NCBI GenBank assembly: GCA_028868895.1
Contig: JAGWTP010000020.1
Coordinates: forward strand, 1-43,983
DNA: 43,983 nt
Direction: 5' to 3'
Source of the DNA: Burkholderiales bacterium
Lineage (GTDB): Bacteria > Pseudomonadota > Gammaproteobacteria > Burkholderiales > Burkholderiaceae_C
Shown one piece after another: positions 1 through 7,681 of this stretch. The first letter of the stretch is position 1; each line of letters starts with the position of its first letter. A program made the position numbers and the translations under genes. The notes below the pieces were generated by a model. That model saw only the letters and a list, made by a program, of their open reading frames with translations. It did not search any database and was not told the DNA's origin.

Positions 1-1
1 G

Positions 2-982
2 ATCCTGTTCCGCAACGCCGCCGCCAAGGGCGCGCGTGCGCTCGAAGGCCACCGCGTGCGCGAAGTCGCGTTCGACGCCGAGGGCGCGACGGTCCAGGTC
101 GACGTCGACACGCCAGGAGGCGACGCCGTGCGCCAGACCTGGCGCACGCGCTTCGTCGTCGATGCCTCGGGCCGCGACACGCTGCTGGCCAACCAGTTCA
201 AGTGCAAGCACAAGAACCGGCGCCACGACAGCTCAGCGCTGTACGGCCACTACACCGGCGCGAAGCGGCTCGAAGGCAAGCTCGAAGGCAACATCACGAT
301 CCTGTGGTTCGACCACGGCTGGTTCTGGGTCATCCCGCTGGCCGATGGCACCACCAGCGTCGGCGCGGTGTGCTGGCCGTACTACCTCAAGTCGCGCACC
401 AAGCCGCTGCCGGAGTTCTTCCGCGACACGATCGCGCTGTGCCCGGAGCTGGCGCGGCGCCTCGAAGGCGCGGCACTCGTCGGCGACGCGGTGCACGCCA
501 CCGGCAACTACTCGTACAGCAGCACCCGGGGCAGCGGCGAGCGCTTCCTGCTGCTCGGCGATGCCTACGCCTTCATCGACCCGGTGTTTTCGTCGGGCGT
601 GTACTTCGCGATGCAGGGGGGCTTCGACGGTGCCGATGTGGTGCAGGCCACGCTCGACGCGCCGAGCCAGGCGGCAGCCGCGCGGGCCCGCTTCGACCGG
701 CGTCAGCGGCACGGACCGCGCGCGTTCTCGTGGTTCATCTTTCGCGTCACCAATCCGACGATGCGCGAGTTCTTCATGGCGCCGCACAACCCGATGCGCG
801 TCAAGGAGGCGTTGCTGTCGCTGCTGGCCGGTGACATCTACGGAAACACACCGATCTGGGGCGCGGTGCGCACGATGAAGCTGCTGTACTACCTGGTGTC
901 GCTCGGCCACCTCGGCCGCACCGTGCGCGCCTGGAGGCGTCGGCGCGTCAACATCCGCGCCGCCGAGGTCCCGGCTCCGTGA
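2..982 (+). CDS. FAD-dependent oxidoreductase, halogenase-like (5' end missing)
   Basis: This is the C-terminal part of a flavin-dependent monooxygenase of the tryptophan-halogenase type; the reading frame is already open at the window edge, so the N-terminal GxGxxG FAD motif is outside. The sequence shows WFWVIP at bases 320-337, which fits the WxWxIP motif of flavin-dependent halogenases, followed by a GDAYAFIDPVFSSG segment that fits the second FAD-binding region of this fold. Aryl-polyene and xanthomonadin clusters often carry such a gene, and in xanthomonadin it is linked with halogenation of the pigment. The gene ends a few bases before the MipA gene and belongs to the plus-strand arm of the polyene cluster. 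Halogenation of a polyene or its aromatic starter is inferred; a non-halogenating oxidoreductase remains possible. Confidence 0.85.
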   Translation: MLFRNAAAKGARALEGHRVREVAFDAEGATVQVDVDTPGGDAVRQTWRTRFVVDASGRDTLLANQFKCKHKNRRHDSSALYGHYTGAKRLEGKLEGNITILWFDHGWFWVIPLADGTTSVGAVCWPYYLKSRTKPLPEFFRDTIALCPELARRLEGAALVGDAVHATGNYSYSSTRGSGERFLLLGDAYAFIDPVFSSGVYFAMQGGFDGADVVQATLDAPSQAAAARARFDRRQRHGPRAFSWFIFRVTNPTMREFFMAPHNPMRVKEALLSLLAGDIYGNTPIWGAVRTMKLLYYLVSLGHLGRTVRAWRRRRVNIRAAEVPAP

Positions 983-1062
983 CCCGTGCCGCATCGACGC
1001 GTCGCGGCGCAGTGTTCAGTGGCCGCGGCGGCCTTGCAGGGCACGCTGTGGAAGCTTGGGAC

Positions 1063-1959
1063 GTGAGCCGCAGCATCCGCCGTATCGGCCTCGCGGTCCA
1101 CCTCGTCGCGGCAGCGATGGCGGCAGTCCAGGGCAGTGCTGCCTGGGCGGCTGTACCCGAGCCCGGGCCGGTGGTCGAGGCCGGTGTGAGTCGCGGCACC
1201 GAGCGTCCACTCTGGGAACTCGGCCTGGGCGTGGCCGGCCTGCGCCTGCCCGACTACCGCGGCTCCGACCAGAGCCACGGCTATCTGCTGCCGCTGCCTT
1301 ACATCGTCTTCCGCGGCACCTGGCTGAAGGCCGACCGCGACGGCGCCCGCGCGTTGCTGTTCGATTCGCAGCGCGTCAAGGTCGATGTCAGCGCGGCCGC
1401 CTCCACGCCCACGCGCAGCCGTGACAACCTCGCACGCGCCGGCATGCCCAACCTGCCGGGCACGTTCGAGCTCGGGCCCAACCTCAACCTCCAACTCGCC
1501 GCGTCGGCGCGCAGCCATTGGCGGCTCGACCTTCGGTTGCCGCTGCGTGCTGCGATGTCGCTGGAGCGCGCGCCGAAGTTCGTCGGCGCGACCTTCTCGC
1601 CGAACCTGAACCTCGACATCGGGGGCGTGGGCGGCGGCTGGAACGTCGGCCTGCTGAGCGGCCCGGTCTTCGCCGACCGCCGCTACCACCAGCAGTTCTA
1701 CGGCGTCGACGCGGTCTACGCCACAGCGGAGCGGCCGGCCTACAGCGCGCGCGGCGGCTATGCCGGCTGGCAGGCGCTCGCGGCCACGTCGCGGCGCTTC
1801 GGCAACACCTGGGTCGGCGCGTTCGTGCGCTACGACAACCTGCGCGGTGCCGCCTTCGCCGCCAGCCCGCTGTTGCGCAGCAACTCGGTGCTGACCTTCG
1901 GTTTGGGCGTGTCGCGGGTGCTGGCGACCTCGTCCGAACTCGTCGCGGGCACCGATTGA
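1063..1959 (+). CDS. MipA/OmpV family outer-membrane protein
   Basis: The product is about 298 residues with an N-terminal signal peptide (RRIG, then a hydrophobic run ending in an AWA-A type cleavage site) and a body typical of MipA/OmpV proteins, including an LPYIVFRG-like strand, a DRDG turn, an ARAGMPNLPGTFELGP block and alternating beta strands. MipA proteins are outer-membrane beta barrels; in E. coli one scaffolds murein enzymes. I chose the GTG at 1063 because it puts the signal peptide directly at the N terminus; an upstream GTG at 979 would add 28 residues unlike a signal peptide. It sits between the halogenase-like gene and the PlsC acyltransferase, so it may be co-transcribed with the pigment genes. 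A role in pigment anchoring or export is only a guess. Confidence 0.85.
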   Translation: MSRSIRRIGLAVHLVAAAMAAVQGSAAWAAVPEPGPVVEAGVSRGTERPLWELGLGVAGLRLPDYRGSDQSHGYLLPLPYIVFRGTWLKADRDGARALLFDSQRVKVDVSAAASTPTRSRDNLARAGMPNLPGTFELGPNLNLQLAASARSHWRLDLRLPLRAAMSLERAPKFVGATFSPNLNLDIGGVGGGWNVGLLSGPVFADRRYHQQFYGVDAVYATAERPAYSARGGYAGWQALAATSRRFGNTWVGAFVRYDNLRGAAFAASPLLRSNSVLTFGLGVSRVLATSSELVAGTD

Positions 1960-2015
1960 GCGGCCGGCATGAAGTGCCTGTGCGATGGCGCCCTGCGGGC
2001 GGTGCGAGGTCCGGC

Positions 2016-2744
2016 TTGAGGGTCGTGCGGCGCGCGTTCCAGTGCACGCTGTTCTACGTGCTGCTGGCGCACCTGGGCGCGATGTCGCTGACCTGGAACC
2101 TGGTCAGCCTGCTGCTGTACCCGTTCCTGACCCGGGCGCAGGGCGTGGTCGTCGGGCGCGCCGCGATCTCGTCGGTGTACCGTGGTTTCTGGACCACCGC
2201 GAAGTGGCTCGGTCTGATGCGCATCGACGACGCCGCGCTCGACGTGCTGGACCGCGAGGGCGGGTTGATCATCGCCGCCAACCACCCGAGCATGCTCGAC
2301 GCGCTGCTCGTCATCGCGCGCGTGCCGCGCGGCATCTGCATCATGCGTTCGAGCCTGATGCGCAACCCGTTTCTCGGTGCCGGTGCGCGCCTGGCGCGCT
2401 ACATCCGCAACGACCCACCGCGCGGCATGATCCGCAGCTGCGTCGCGAACCTGAAGGCCGGCGGGCAACTGGTGCTGTTCCCCGAAGGCACGCGCACGGT
2501 GCAGGCGCCGATCAACCCGTTTCGCCCCGGCATCACGCTGATCGCGCGGATGGCGCAGGTGCCGATCCAGACCGTCATCATCGAGGCCGACACGCCCTAC
2601 CTCGGCAAGGGCTGGCCGATCTGGCGCGCGCCCGAGTTCCCGGTGCGCATCCGCATGCGGCTCGGCCAACGCTTCGCGCCCGAGGCCGACCACCAGGGGC
2701 TGCTGAGGCGGCTCGAGGCCTACTTCGCGCACGAGCTGAGTTGA
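2016..2744 (+). CDS. PlsC-type 1-acyl-glycerol-phosphate acyltransferase-like protein of the polyene cluster
   Basis: This membrane-associated acyltransferase of about 242 residues has the NHxxxxD catalytic motif (NHPSMLD, His90 and Asp95) and the FPEGTR substrate motif near residues 155-160. A hydrophobic segment precedes the catalytic part. Aryl-polyene clusters regularly contain one such enzyme (ApeD-like), thought to help attach the polyene to a lipid anchor. The start is uncertain: a TTG at 2016 has a GAGGT ribosome-binding sequence at 2006-2010 with a 5-base spacer, whereas the GTG at 2025 has a poorly spaced one. The next gene, the glycosyltransferase, starts 12 bases after the stop, so the two are probably translated from one message. 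Confidence 0.85.
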   Translation: MRVVRRAFQCTLFYVLLAHLGAMSLTWNLVSLLLYPFLTRAQGVVVGRAAISSVYRGFWTTAKWLGLMRIDDAALDVLDREGGLIIAANHPSMLDALLVIARVPRGICIMRSSLMRNPFLGAGARLARYIRNDPPRGMIRSCVANLKAGGQLVLFPEGTRTVQAPINPFRPGITLIARMAQVPIQTVIIEADTPYLGKGWPIWRAPEFPVRIRMRLGQRFAPEADHQGLLRRLEAYFAHELS

Positions 2745-2756
2745 GAGCCTGAGTCG

Positions 2757-3530
2757 ATGGACGCATCGCGCACCCATGTGCTGCTGATCCCCAGCTACAA
2801 CACCGGCGCGAAGGTGTTCGAGACGGTGCGCGACGCGCGCGCGCACTGGAACCCGGTGTGGGTCGTCACCGACGGCAGCACCGACGGCACGCCCGAAGGC
2901 CTGCGCGCGATGGCCGCCGCGGATGCGGGCTTGAAGGTGTTCGAACTGCCCGCCAATGCCGGCAAGGGTGCGGCCGTGCTGCACGGCCTGCAGGCCGCGC
3001 GCGCCGCCGGCTTCACCCACGCATTGACGATGGACTCCGACGGCCAGCATCCGGCCGAGCTGATCCCGTCGTTCATGCAGGCCTCGATGCAGCGACCCGA
3101 CGCGATGGTGCTCGGCCGCCCGGTGTTCGATGCCTCGGCGCCGCTGCTGCGCGTGCGCGGGCGGCGCATCTCGAACGGCTGGACCGACCTCGAGACGCTC
3201 GGCGCGGGCATCGGCGACTCGCTCTACGGCTTCCGCGTCTACCCGATTGCCGACCTGATCGCGGTGATGCGCCGCCAGCGCTGGATGCGGCGCTTCGACT
3301 TCGACACCGAAGCCGTCGTGCGCCTGGCCTGGCGCGGCGTCCAGCCGATCAACCTCGACGCGCCGGTGAAGTACCTGACGGCCGAGCAGGGCGGCATCTC
3401 GCACTTCCGCTACGGCCGCGACAACCTGCTGCTGACCTGGATGCACCTGCGCCTGATGATCGAGTTCGTGCTGCGCCTGCCCGACCTGCTGTGGCGCCGC
3501 GCCTGGCGGCGCCCGCCGTTCCAGCGCTGA
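2757..3530 (+). CDS. Family 2 glycosyltransferase of the polyene cluster
   Basis: The 257-residue product is a GT-A fold glycosyltransferase of family 2. Visible motifs are PSYNTG near the N terminus, TDGSTDGT for nucleotide binding and SDGQH, which contains the metal-binding Asp pair. There is no C-terminal transmembrane helix pair as in dolichol-phosphate mannosyltransferases, although the last 30 residues are rich in hydrophobic and Arg residues and may lie on the membrane. It directly follows the PlsC acyltransferase, and such an enzyme is a standard member of aryl-polyene clusters, where it is thought to add sugar to the lipid that carries the polyene. The exact donor and acceptor cannot be read from the sequence. 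Confidence 0.9.
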   Translation: MDASRTHVLLIPSYNTGAKVFETVRDARAHWNPVWVVTDGSTDGTPEGLRAMAAADAGLKVFELPANAGKGAAVLHGLQAARAAGFTHALTMDSDGQHPAELIPSFMQASMQRPDAMVLGRPVFDASAPLLRVRGRRISNGWTDLETLGAGIGDSLYGFRVYPIADLIAVMRRQRWMRRFDFDTEAVVRLAWRGVQPINLDAPVKYLTAEQGGISHFRYGRDNLLLTWMHLRLMIEFVLRLPDLLWRRAWRRPPFQR

Positions 3531-3652
3531 ATCGGATTCCCGGCAGGCGGTCGATTTGCATAAGATGCGTGGCGCCTCGCAGGGCCGCAGCGGGGAGCGG
3601 TTTCGGCATGTCGACCCGGACTCGGCGCAACCCACACCCATGGAGGACTCGA

Positions 3653-4189
3653 ATGCATCGCGTAGCGTTGTCATCGTTGTTGGTTGGCGCGGCCATGCTG
3701 GCCGGCACCCCGGTTCAGGCTCAGGTCCAGGCGACGCCTGGGCCGCCGTCGGCCGGTGGCACGGCGGACGGCGTCCCGTTCGACATTCCTTACGGCACCT
3801 CGATCAACCTGGAGACCGCGAAAAAGTTGGTCGCGGCGGTCGAGGCCGAGGCCGCCCGGCACCGCTGGAAGATGAACATCGCGGTGGTCGATACGCACGG
3901 GGACCTGGTCCAGTTCTCGCGCATGGACGGTGCCCAACTCGCCTCGATCGGCATCGCGCAGGGCAAGGCGCGCACTGCGGCGCGCTATCGCCGCGAGTCG
4001 CGTGTGTTCTACAACGCCTTCGAGACCGGACACCCCTACGTCGCGACGCTGGACCCGACGCTGGTCGCATCGCCCGGCGGCTGGCCGCTCATCGAAGGCG
4101 GTCAGCTGATCGGAGCCATCGGCTGCAGCGGCGGCACCGGCGATCAGGACGCTGCCGCGTGCAAGGCGGGCGCCGATCTCGTGAAATGA
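3653..4189 (+). CDS. Secreted heme-binding protein of the GlcG/HbpS family
   Basis: The product is 178 residues with a signal peptide (cleavage expected after VQA) and a GlcG/HbpS domain from about residue 45, marked by TAKKLVAAVEAEA, IAVVDTHGDLV, a GIAQGKA helix and the C-terminal GxIGxSGGTGDQD block. Family members include the extracellular heme-binding sensor partner HbpS and proteins that occur with glycolate genes. A good ribosome-binding site (GGAGG at 3642-3646, 6-base spacer) supports the ATG. It lies 120 bases after the glycosyltransferase and about 200 bases before the sigma factor gene, on the same strand. No GTAACC/CGAA promoter is visible in front of it, so membership of the sigma regulon is unproven. 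A function in metal or redox stress would fit the neighbours. Confidence 0.85.
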   Translation: MHRVALSSLLVGAAMLAGTPVQAQVQATPGPPSAGGTADGVPFDIPYGTSINLETAKKLVAAVEAEAARHRWKMNIAVVDTHGDLVQFSRMDGAQLASIGIAQGKARTAARYRRESRVFYNAFETGHPYVATLDPTLVASPGGWPLIEGGQLIGAIGCSGGTGDQDAAACKAGADLVK

Positions 4190-4370
4190 CGCGCTGGCTC
4201 GGGCGACCGATGCGCCTGCGGGTCTTGCACTGCGCGGCGCCTCGCCTGCTGGCCCTGCGGGCCATCGCGGCCCTGAGCCGCGGCACGGCGAACGCGATTG
4301 CATGGGCCCGACCGCATGAGTGAGATCCGCACGCCGGCGTTGTCACCCGAGGCCGTCGATGCACGACCCG

Positions 4371-4396
4371 GTAACCGGAGGGTCAGCCGCGACGAA
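4371..4396 (+). promoter_or_regulatory. Putative SigF-type promoter (autoregulatory)
   Basis: GTAACC (4371-4376) is followed after exactly 16 bases by CGAA (4393-4396). This is the bipartite promoter I recall for Caulobacter SigF, and the identical arrangement stands before bufA1. It lies inside the 5' part of the longest possible sigma-factor reading frame, which argues that translation starts further downstream. Confidence 0.75.
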
Positions 4397-4399
4397 TTG

Positions 4400-4960
4400 A
4401 TGGTTGGCGTGACGCGCGACGACTTCGAGACCGACTTGAAGCGCGCGTGGATGCGGGCGCAAGCGGGTGACGAAGCGGCTTACCGCGAGTCGCTGACGCG
4501 CATCGCCGCGCGGTTGAGGTCATTTTTCGGACGTCGATTGCAATCGTCCCCGGACGACGTGGAGGACCTGGTGCAGGAAACACTGCTCGCGCTGCATCTG
4601 CAGCGCGGCACCTACGACCCGGCGCTGCCGGTCAGCGCCTGGGTGCATGCGATCGCCCGGCACAAGCTGGTCGACCTGTGGCGGCGGCGCGGGCGCCGCG
4701 AGGCGTTGACCGATGCGTTCGATGATCTGGACGAGACGCAGCACCCGGTCGTGTCGGCCGAGCAGCCCGCGCGGCGCGATCTGCGCGTGCTGCTCGATAC
4801 ACTGCCGCCGGCACAGCGGCAGGCGATCGTGCTCACGAAGATCGGCGGGCTGTCGATGGCCGAAGCATCGCAACGCACCGGCGTGTCGATCGCCGCGCTG
4901 AAAGTGCAGGTCCATCGTGGCCTGAAGCGGCTGGCCGAGTTGGTGAGGCGCGAACCATGA
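4400..4960 (+). CDS. sigF: ECF sigma factor, SigF type
   Basis: This sigma-70 family protein has region 2 (DDVEDLVQETLLALHLQR, then an SAWVHAIARHKLVDLWRR segment for -10 recognition) and region 4 (LPPAQRQAIVLTKIGGLSMAEAS with the helix-turn-helix GVSIAALKVQVHRGLKRL). It should direct RNA polymerase to GTAACC/CGAA promoters in front of bufA1 and itself. The start is doubtful: ATG 4316 would be upstream of the promoter-like motif, ATG 4400 gives 186 residues, and GTG 4409 gives a protein starting TRDDFETDLK. The expected transcription start near 4401-4404 would make the message nearly leaderless. The stop overlaps the anti-sigma start by 4 bases (ATGA), so the pair is translationally coupled. 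Confidence 0.88.
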   Translation: MVGVTRDDFETDLKRAWMRAQAGDEAAYRESLTRIAARLRSFFGRRLQSSPDDVEDLVQETLLALHLQRGTYDPALPVSAWVHAIARHKLVDLWRRRGRREALTDAFDDLDETQHPVVSAEQPARRDLRVLLDTLPPAQRQAIVLTKIGGLSMAEASQRTGVSIAALKVQVHRGLKRLAELVRREP

Positions 4961-5592
4961 AGACGGTCGATTTGATTGCGGCGCTCGCCACCGGGGCCGG
5001 CCCCGCGCCGCGAGCGGTGGCGGCACGGCGCCTGGCGCCGGTCGCGCTGGCGGGCGGCCTGATCGCCGGGCTCGCCGCGGTCGCGCTGATGGGTCGGGCG
5101 CCGGCCACGACGGCCATCGAAGCGGCGCTCTGGATGAAGTTCGGGTACGCCGGCCTGGTGGCCGCCGCCGCGGGCTGGCTGGCGGCGCGGCTGGCGCGTC
5201 CGGCGTCGTCGGTGGTGGCGCCGCTGTGCCTGCTCGGGGTGGTGATCGGCGGCATGGGGGTGCTCGGTGTGGTGGCGATGTGGCGTCTGCCGGGGACGGA
5301 GCGCATGGCCTACCTGTTCGGGAACTCGTGGACGGTGTGCCCCTGGAACGTGCTCGGCCTGTCGTTGCCGGCGCTCGCCGGCACGCTGTGGGCGGTGCGC
5401 GGCCTGGCGCCGACGCGGCCCCGTGCGGCCGGCCTGGCCGCTGGCCTGCTGGCCGGCGCGGTGGGCGCGCTCGGCTATGCGCTGTCGTGCCCCGAAGTGT
5501 CGATCACGTTCGTGGCGGTGTGGTACTCGCTCGGTATCGCACTGGTCGGCGGCGCCGGCGCGGCGCTGGGTCCACGCGTGCTGCGCTGGTGA
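4957..5592 (+). CDS. nrsF: NrsF/DUF1109 anti-sigma factor, six-helix membrane protein
   Basis: The 211-residue product has a short cytosolic N terminus and six predicted membrane helices, and matches the DUF1109/NrsF family by its C-terminal half: GNSWTVCPWNVLGLS, VRGLAPTRPRAAG, LGYALSCPEVS and a final VLRW. Family members hold their partner ECF sigma factor at the membrane. Cys128 and Cys178 fall in loops between helices and correspond to the two conserved cysteines proposed as the stress sensor in Caulobacter NrsF; metal or oxidant attack would release the sigma factor. The gene is coupled to sigF by a 4-base overlap and ends 24 bases from the converging DoxX gene, so a single compact control-plus-output locus results. 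The sensing chemistry is inferred from the family. Confidence 0.9.
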   Translation: MKTVDLIAALATGAGPAPRAVAARRLAPVALAGGLIAGLAAVALMGRAPATTAIEAALWMKFGYAGLVAAAAGWLAARLARPASSVVAPLCLLGVVIGGMGVLGVVAMWRLPGTERMAYLFGNSWTVCPWNVLGLSLPALAGTLWAVRGLAPTRPRAAGLAAGLLAGAVGALGYALSCPEVSITFVAVWYSLGIALVGGAGAALGPRVLRW

Positions 5593-5616
5593 ATCGCGTG
5601 CCGCGGCGGCGCCGCT

Positions 5617-6045
5617 TCATGCGCGGCGCAGCTTGAGCCAGACCCAGTGGTCGATCGACAACGCTCCGGGCCCGCGGCACAACAGCATGAGCAGCATCGC
5701 GACCCACTGGATGTGGGTCGGCCAGGCCTGCGGGTAGACGAAAACTTCGATCACGGTGGTCATGCCGATCAGCACTGCGGCGGCGGGCCGCGTGAACAAG
5801 CCCAGCATCAGCAGGACGGGGGTGCTCAGTTCGATGCCCGCCGCCAGGTGGGCGGCGAGGTCCGGTGGCAGCAGCGGCAGCCGGTATTCGTCGGTGAACA
5901 GCGCAATCGTCGTGTCCCAGTTGGCCAGCTTGGTCATGCCGGAGTTCCAGAACACGGTCGCCACGGCCAGCCGCAGCGGGAGCGCAAGCAGCGAGTAGGG
6001 CACCGCTTCGAGGCGGCGGCGCAGGCGCACGAGCAGGTCGGTCAT
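5617..6045 (-). CDS. DoxX family membrane protein, last gene of the bufferin operon
   Basis: The 142-residue product has four hydrophobic segments and typical DoxX features: LPLRLAVATVFWNSGMTKL in helix 1, a periplasmic loop with FTDEYRLPLLPPDLA, and ELSTPVLLMLGLFTR in helix 2. DoxX-like proteins are frequent fourth members of bufferin operons (sometimes called BufD), with a suggested redox or export-related role in the inner membrane. The ATG at 6045 overlaps the bufC1 stop by 4 bases, which shows translational coupling. It converges on nrsF with only 24 bases between the stop codons and no clear terminator, so the two transcripts may overlap at their ends. Confidence 0.88.
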   Translation of the reverse strand: MTDLLVRLRRRLEAVPYSLLALPLRLAVATVFWNSGMTKLANWDTTIALFTDEYRLPLLPPDLAAHLAAGIELSTPVLLMLGLFTRPAAAVLIGMTTVIEVFVYPQAWPTHIQWVAMLLMLLCRGPGALSIDHWVWLKLRRA

Positions 6046-6824
6046 GGGGTGCTCTCCGAGTCTTCGATGTGAAACTGCGTGCAGTGCCCCGCCAGCAAGT
6101 GCCCGGCCAGCAGCGCCGGCGCGTCCACGTGAGGCACGGCGGCCAGCGTGGCAGCCAGTGTGTGCCCGCCGAGCAGCAGGCTGGCGAAACGCCAAGCGTC
6201 CGCGTCGAGGCGCTCGACCTCGACCGCATCGGCACGGCGGTGAACCATCAGGTGCACCGTCCCGCTGCGCAGATCGATTGCGGCCAGAGCCGCGTCGTCC
6301 TGCGCAAGCACGGCGCGCCAGACGGTGTCGACGGGGAAAGCCGAGTACAGCAAGCCGACCGACGGGTGCGGCGTGAAGCACAGGCGCGCGGGGTCGGCGG
6401 ATACGGCGGCCACCAGTGACGACGCGTCGAGTGCCGCGGCGTCGGGCGCATGCAGGGCGCGATTCACGGCCCATTCGAGACGCGCCACGTCGGCCAGGTA
6501 GGGCAGCGTCGCGGCGGGCTCGAAGCGTTGCAGGAAGTCGGCAAACTCGTCGCCATAGGCATTGAGGTCGGCGCAGCGGGGAGGGCGCTCGCGCGCGAAG
6601 ACGCCGGCGGCGCCGTCGAAGAAGTCGGCGCCGACCAGTCGATGAACCGCCGGGAACGACAGCGTCAGCGCGCGCGCGAGCGTGCCCAGCACGGTGTTGC
6701 GGTGGATGCCCAGTCGTTGCCAGGGCTCGAGGCCCGCACCGCTGATGAACGCCAGCGCGCCGCCGTCGGTGTCGTGCAGCAGGCCGCGCCGGATCGCGTC
6801 CTGAACGTCAAGCAGCGACGGCAT
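6042..6824 (-). CDS. bufC1: BufC1, DUF2063 (HvfC/BufC) putative DNA-binding-domain protein
   Basis: The 260-residue product begins with a DUF2063 domain (LLDVQDAIRRGLL, then IHRNTVLGTLARALTLSFPAVHRLVGADFF and ARERPPRCADLNAYGDEFADFL), followed by a C-terminal half found in BufC/HvfC proteins. Despite the database label 'putative DNA-binding domain', family members act as the partner of the DUF692 iron oxygenase, presenting the precursor peptide for cysteine modification. Its ATG lies inside the end of bufB1 (17-base overlap), and its own stop overlaps doxX, so bufB1, bufC1 and doxX are coupled. The function is inferred from the family and from the conserved gene order. Confidence 0.9.
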   Translation of the reverse strand: MPSLLDVQDAIRRGLLHDTDGGALAFISGAGLEPWQRLGIHRNTVLGTLARALTLSFPAVHRLVGADFFDGAAGVFARERPPRCADLNAYGDEFADFLQRFEPAATLPYLADVARLEWAVNRALHAPDAAALDASSLVAAVSADPARLCFTPHPSVGLLYSAFPVDTVWRAVLAQDDAALAAIDLRSGTVHLMVHRRADAVEVERLDADAWRFASLLLGGHTLAATLAAVPHVDAPALLAGHLLAGHCTQFHIEDSESTP

Positions 6825-7677
6825 GGTCGGCCTGCGCGAGCCACGCGGCGGCCTTCGCCGCCTCGACCCGCAGCACCTCGATCGGCGGCACGTTCGTGTC
6901 CCATTCCACCAGGGTGGGCAACGGGCCGAAACGGGCCAGCGCCTGGGCGTACAGCGACCACACCGGTGGCGCCACCGCTGAGCCGTGGTCGTCGATGCGG
7001 ATGGACCGCCCACCGTCGAGTCGCTGCAGCGAGTGGCCGGCCACATGGATCTCGCCGATCGAGGCCACGGGCAGGCCGGCCAGATAAGCCGATGCGTCCC
7101 AACCGTGGTTGCAGGCACTGACGTGGATGTTGTTGACGTCGCACAGGATGCCGCAGCCGGTGCGCTGCGCCACCTCGGCAAGGAACTCCCATTCGGGAAT
7201 CGTCGAGTGCGTGTAAAGCAGATAGCTCGACGGGTTCTCGATCAGGATGCGTCGTTGCAGGAACGACTGCGTCTGCTCGACGTGGCGGCACACGACGTCG
7301 AGCGCTTCGTCGGTCATCGGCAGGGGCAGCAGGTCGGCGAGGTACAACCCGCTCGTGGCACTCCACGACAGATGCTCGGATACCAGACCCGGCTCGACGC
7401 GGCGCACGACCTCGCGGATGCCGGCGAGGTGCGTGGCGTCAAGCCCGTGCGCGCTGCCCAGCGACAACCCGACGCCGTGCAAGGCCACCGGGTAGTCGCG
7501 CCGGATCGCTTCGAGGGTGCGGATCGGCGCGCCGCCGCCCATGTAGTTCTCGGTGTGCACTTCGAACCACGCGACATCGGGCCGCATGTCGAGCACCTCG
7601 CGATGGTGCCGGAAGCGCAGCCCGATGCCGGCGGCGGCGGGGATCCCGCCACCGCGGCCGGGCACTGCGGCAGCCAT
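6808..7677 (-). CDS. bufB1: BufB1, DUF692 multinuclear non-heme iron oxidase (MNIO)
   Basis: The 289-residue product is a TIM-barrel MNIO enzyme. Conserved metal-ligand blocks are visible: EVHTENYMGGG (His41, Glu43), ALHGVGLSLG (His67), SEHLSW, IENPSSYL, CDVNNIHVS, IHVAGHS and a WDTNVPP-like end. In characterised bufferin systems this enzyme, with BufC, converts cysteines of the BufA precursor to thiooxazole heterocycles that bind copper. The chosen ATG at 7677 lies 5 bases after the bufA1 stop; a longer upstream frame has composition unlike a protein and overlaps bufA1. Length and motifs are complete, so the enzyme appears functional. Confidence 0.93.
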   Translation of the reverse strand: MAAAVPGRGGGIPAAAGIGLRFRHHREVLDMRPDVAWFEVHTENYMGGGAPIRTLEAIRRDYPVALHGVGLSLGSAHGLDATHLAGIREVVRRVEPGLVSEHLSWSATSGLYLADLLPLPMTDEALDVVCRHVEQTQSFLQRRILIENPSSYLLYTHSTIPEWEFLAEVAQRTGCGILCDVNNIHVSACNHGWDASAYLAGLPVASIGEIHVAGHSLQRLDGGRSIRIDDHGSAVAPPVWSLYAQALARFGPLPTLVEWDTNVPPIEVLRVEAAKAAAWLAQADHAVAA

Positions 7678-7681
7678 GCAG

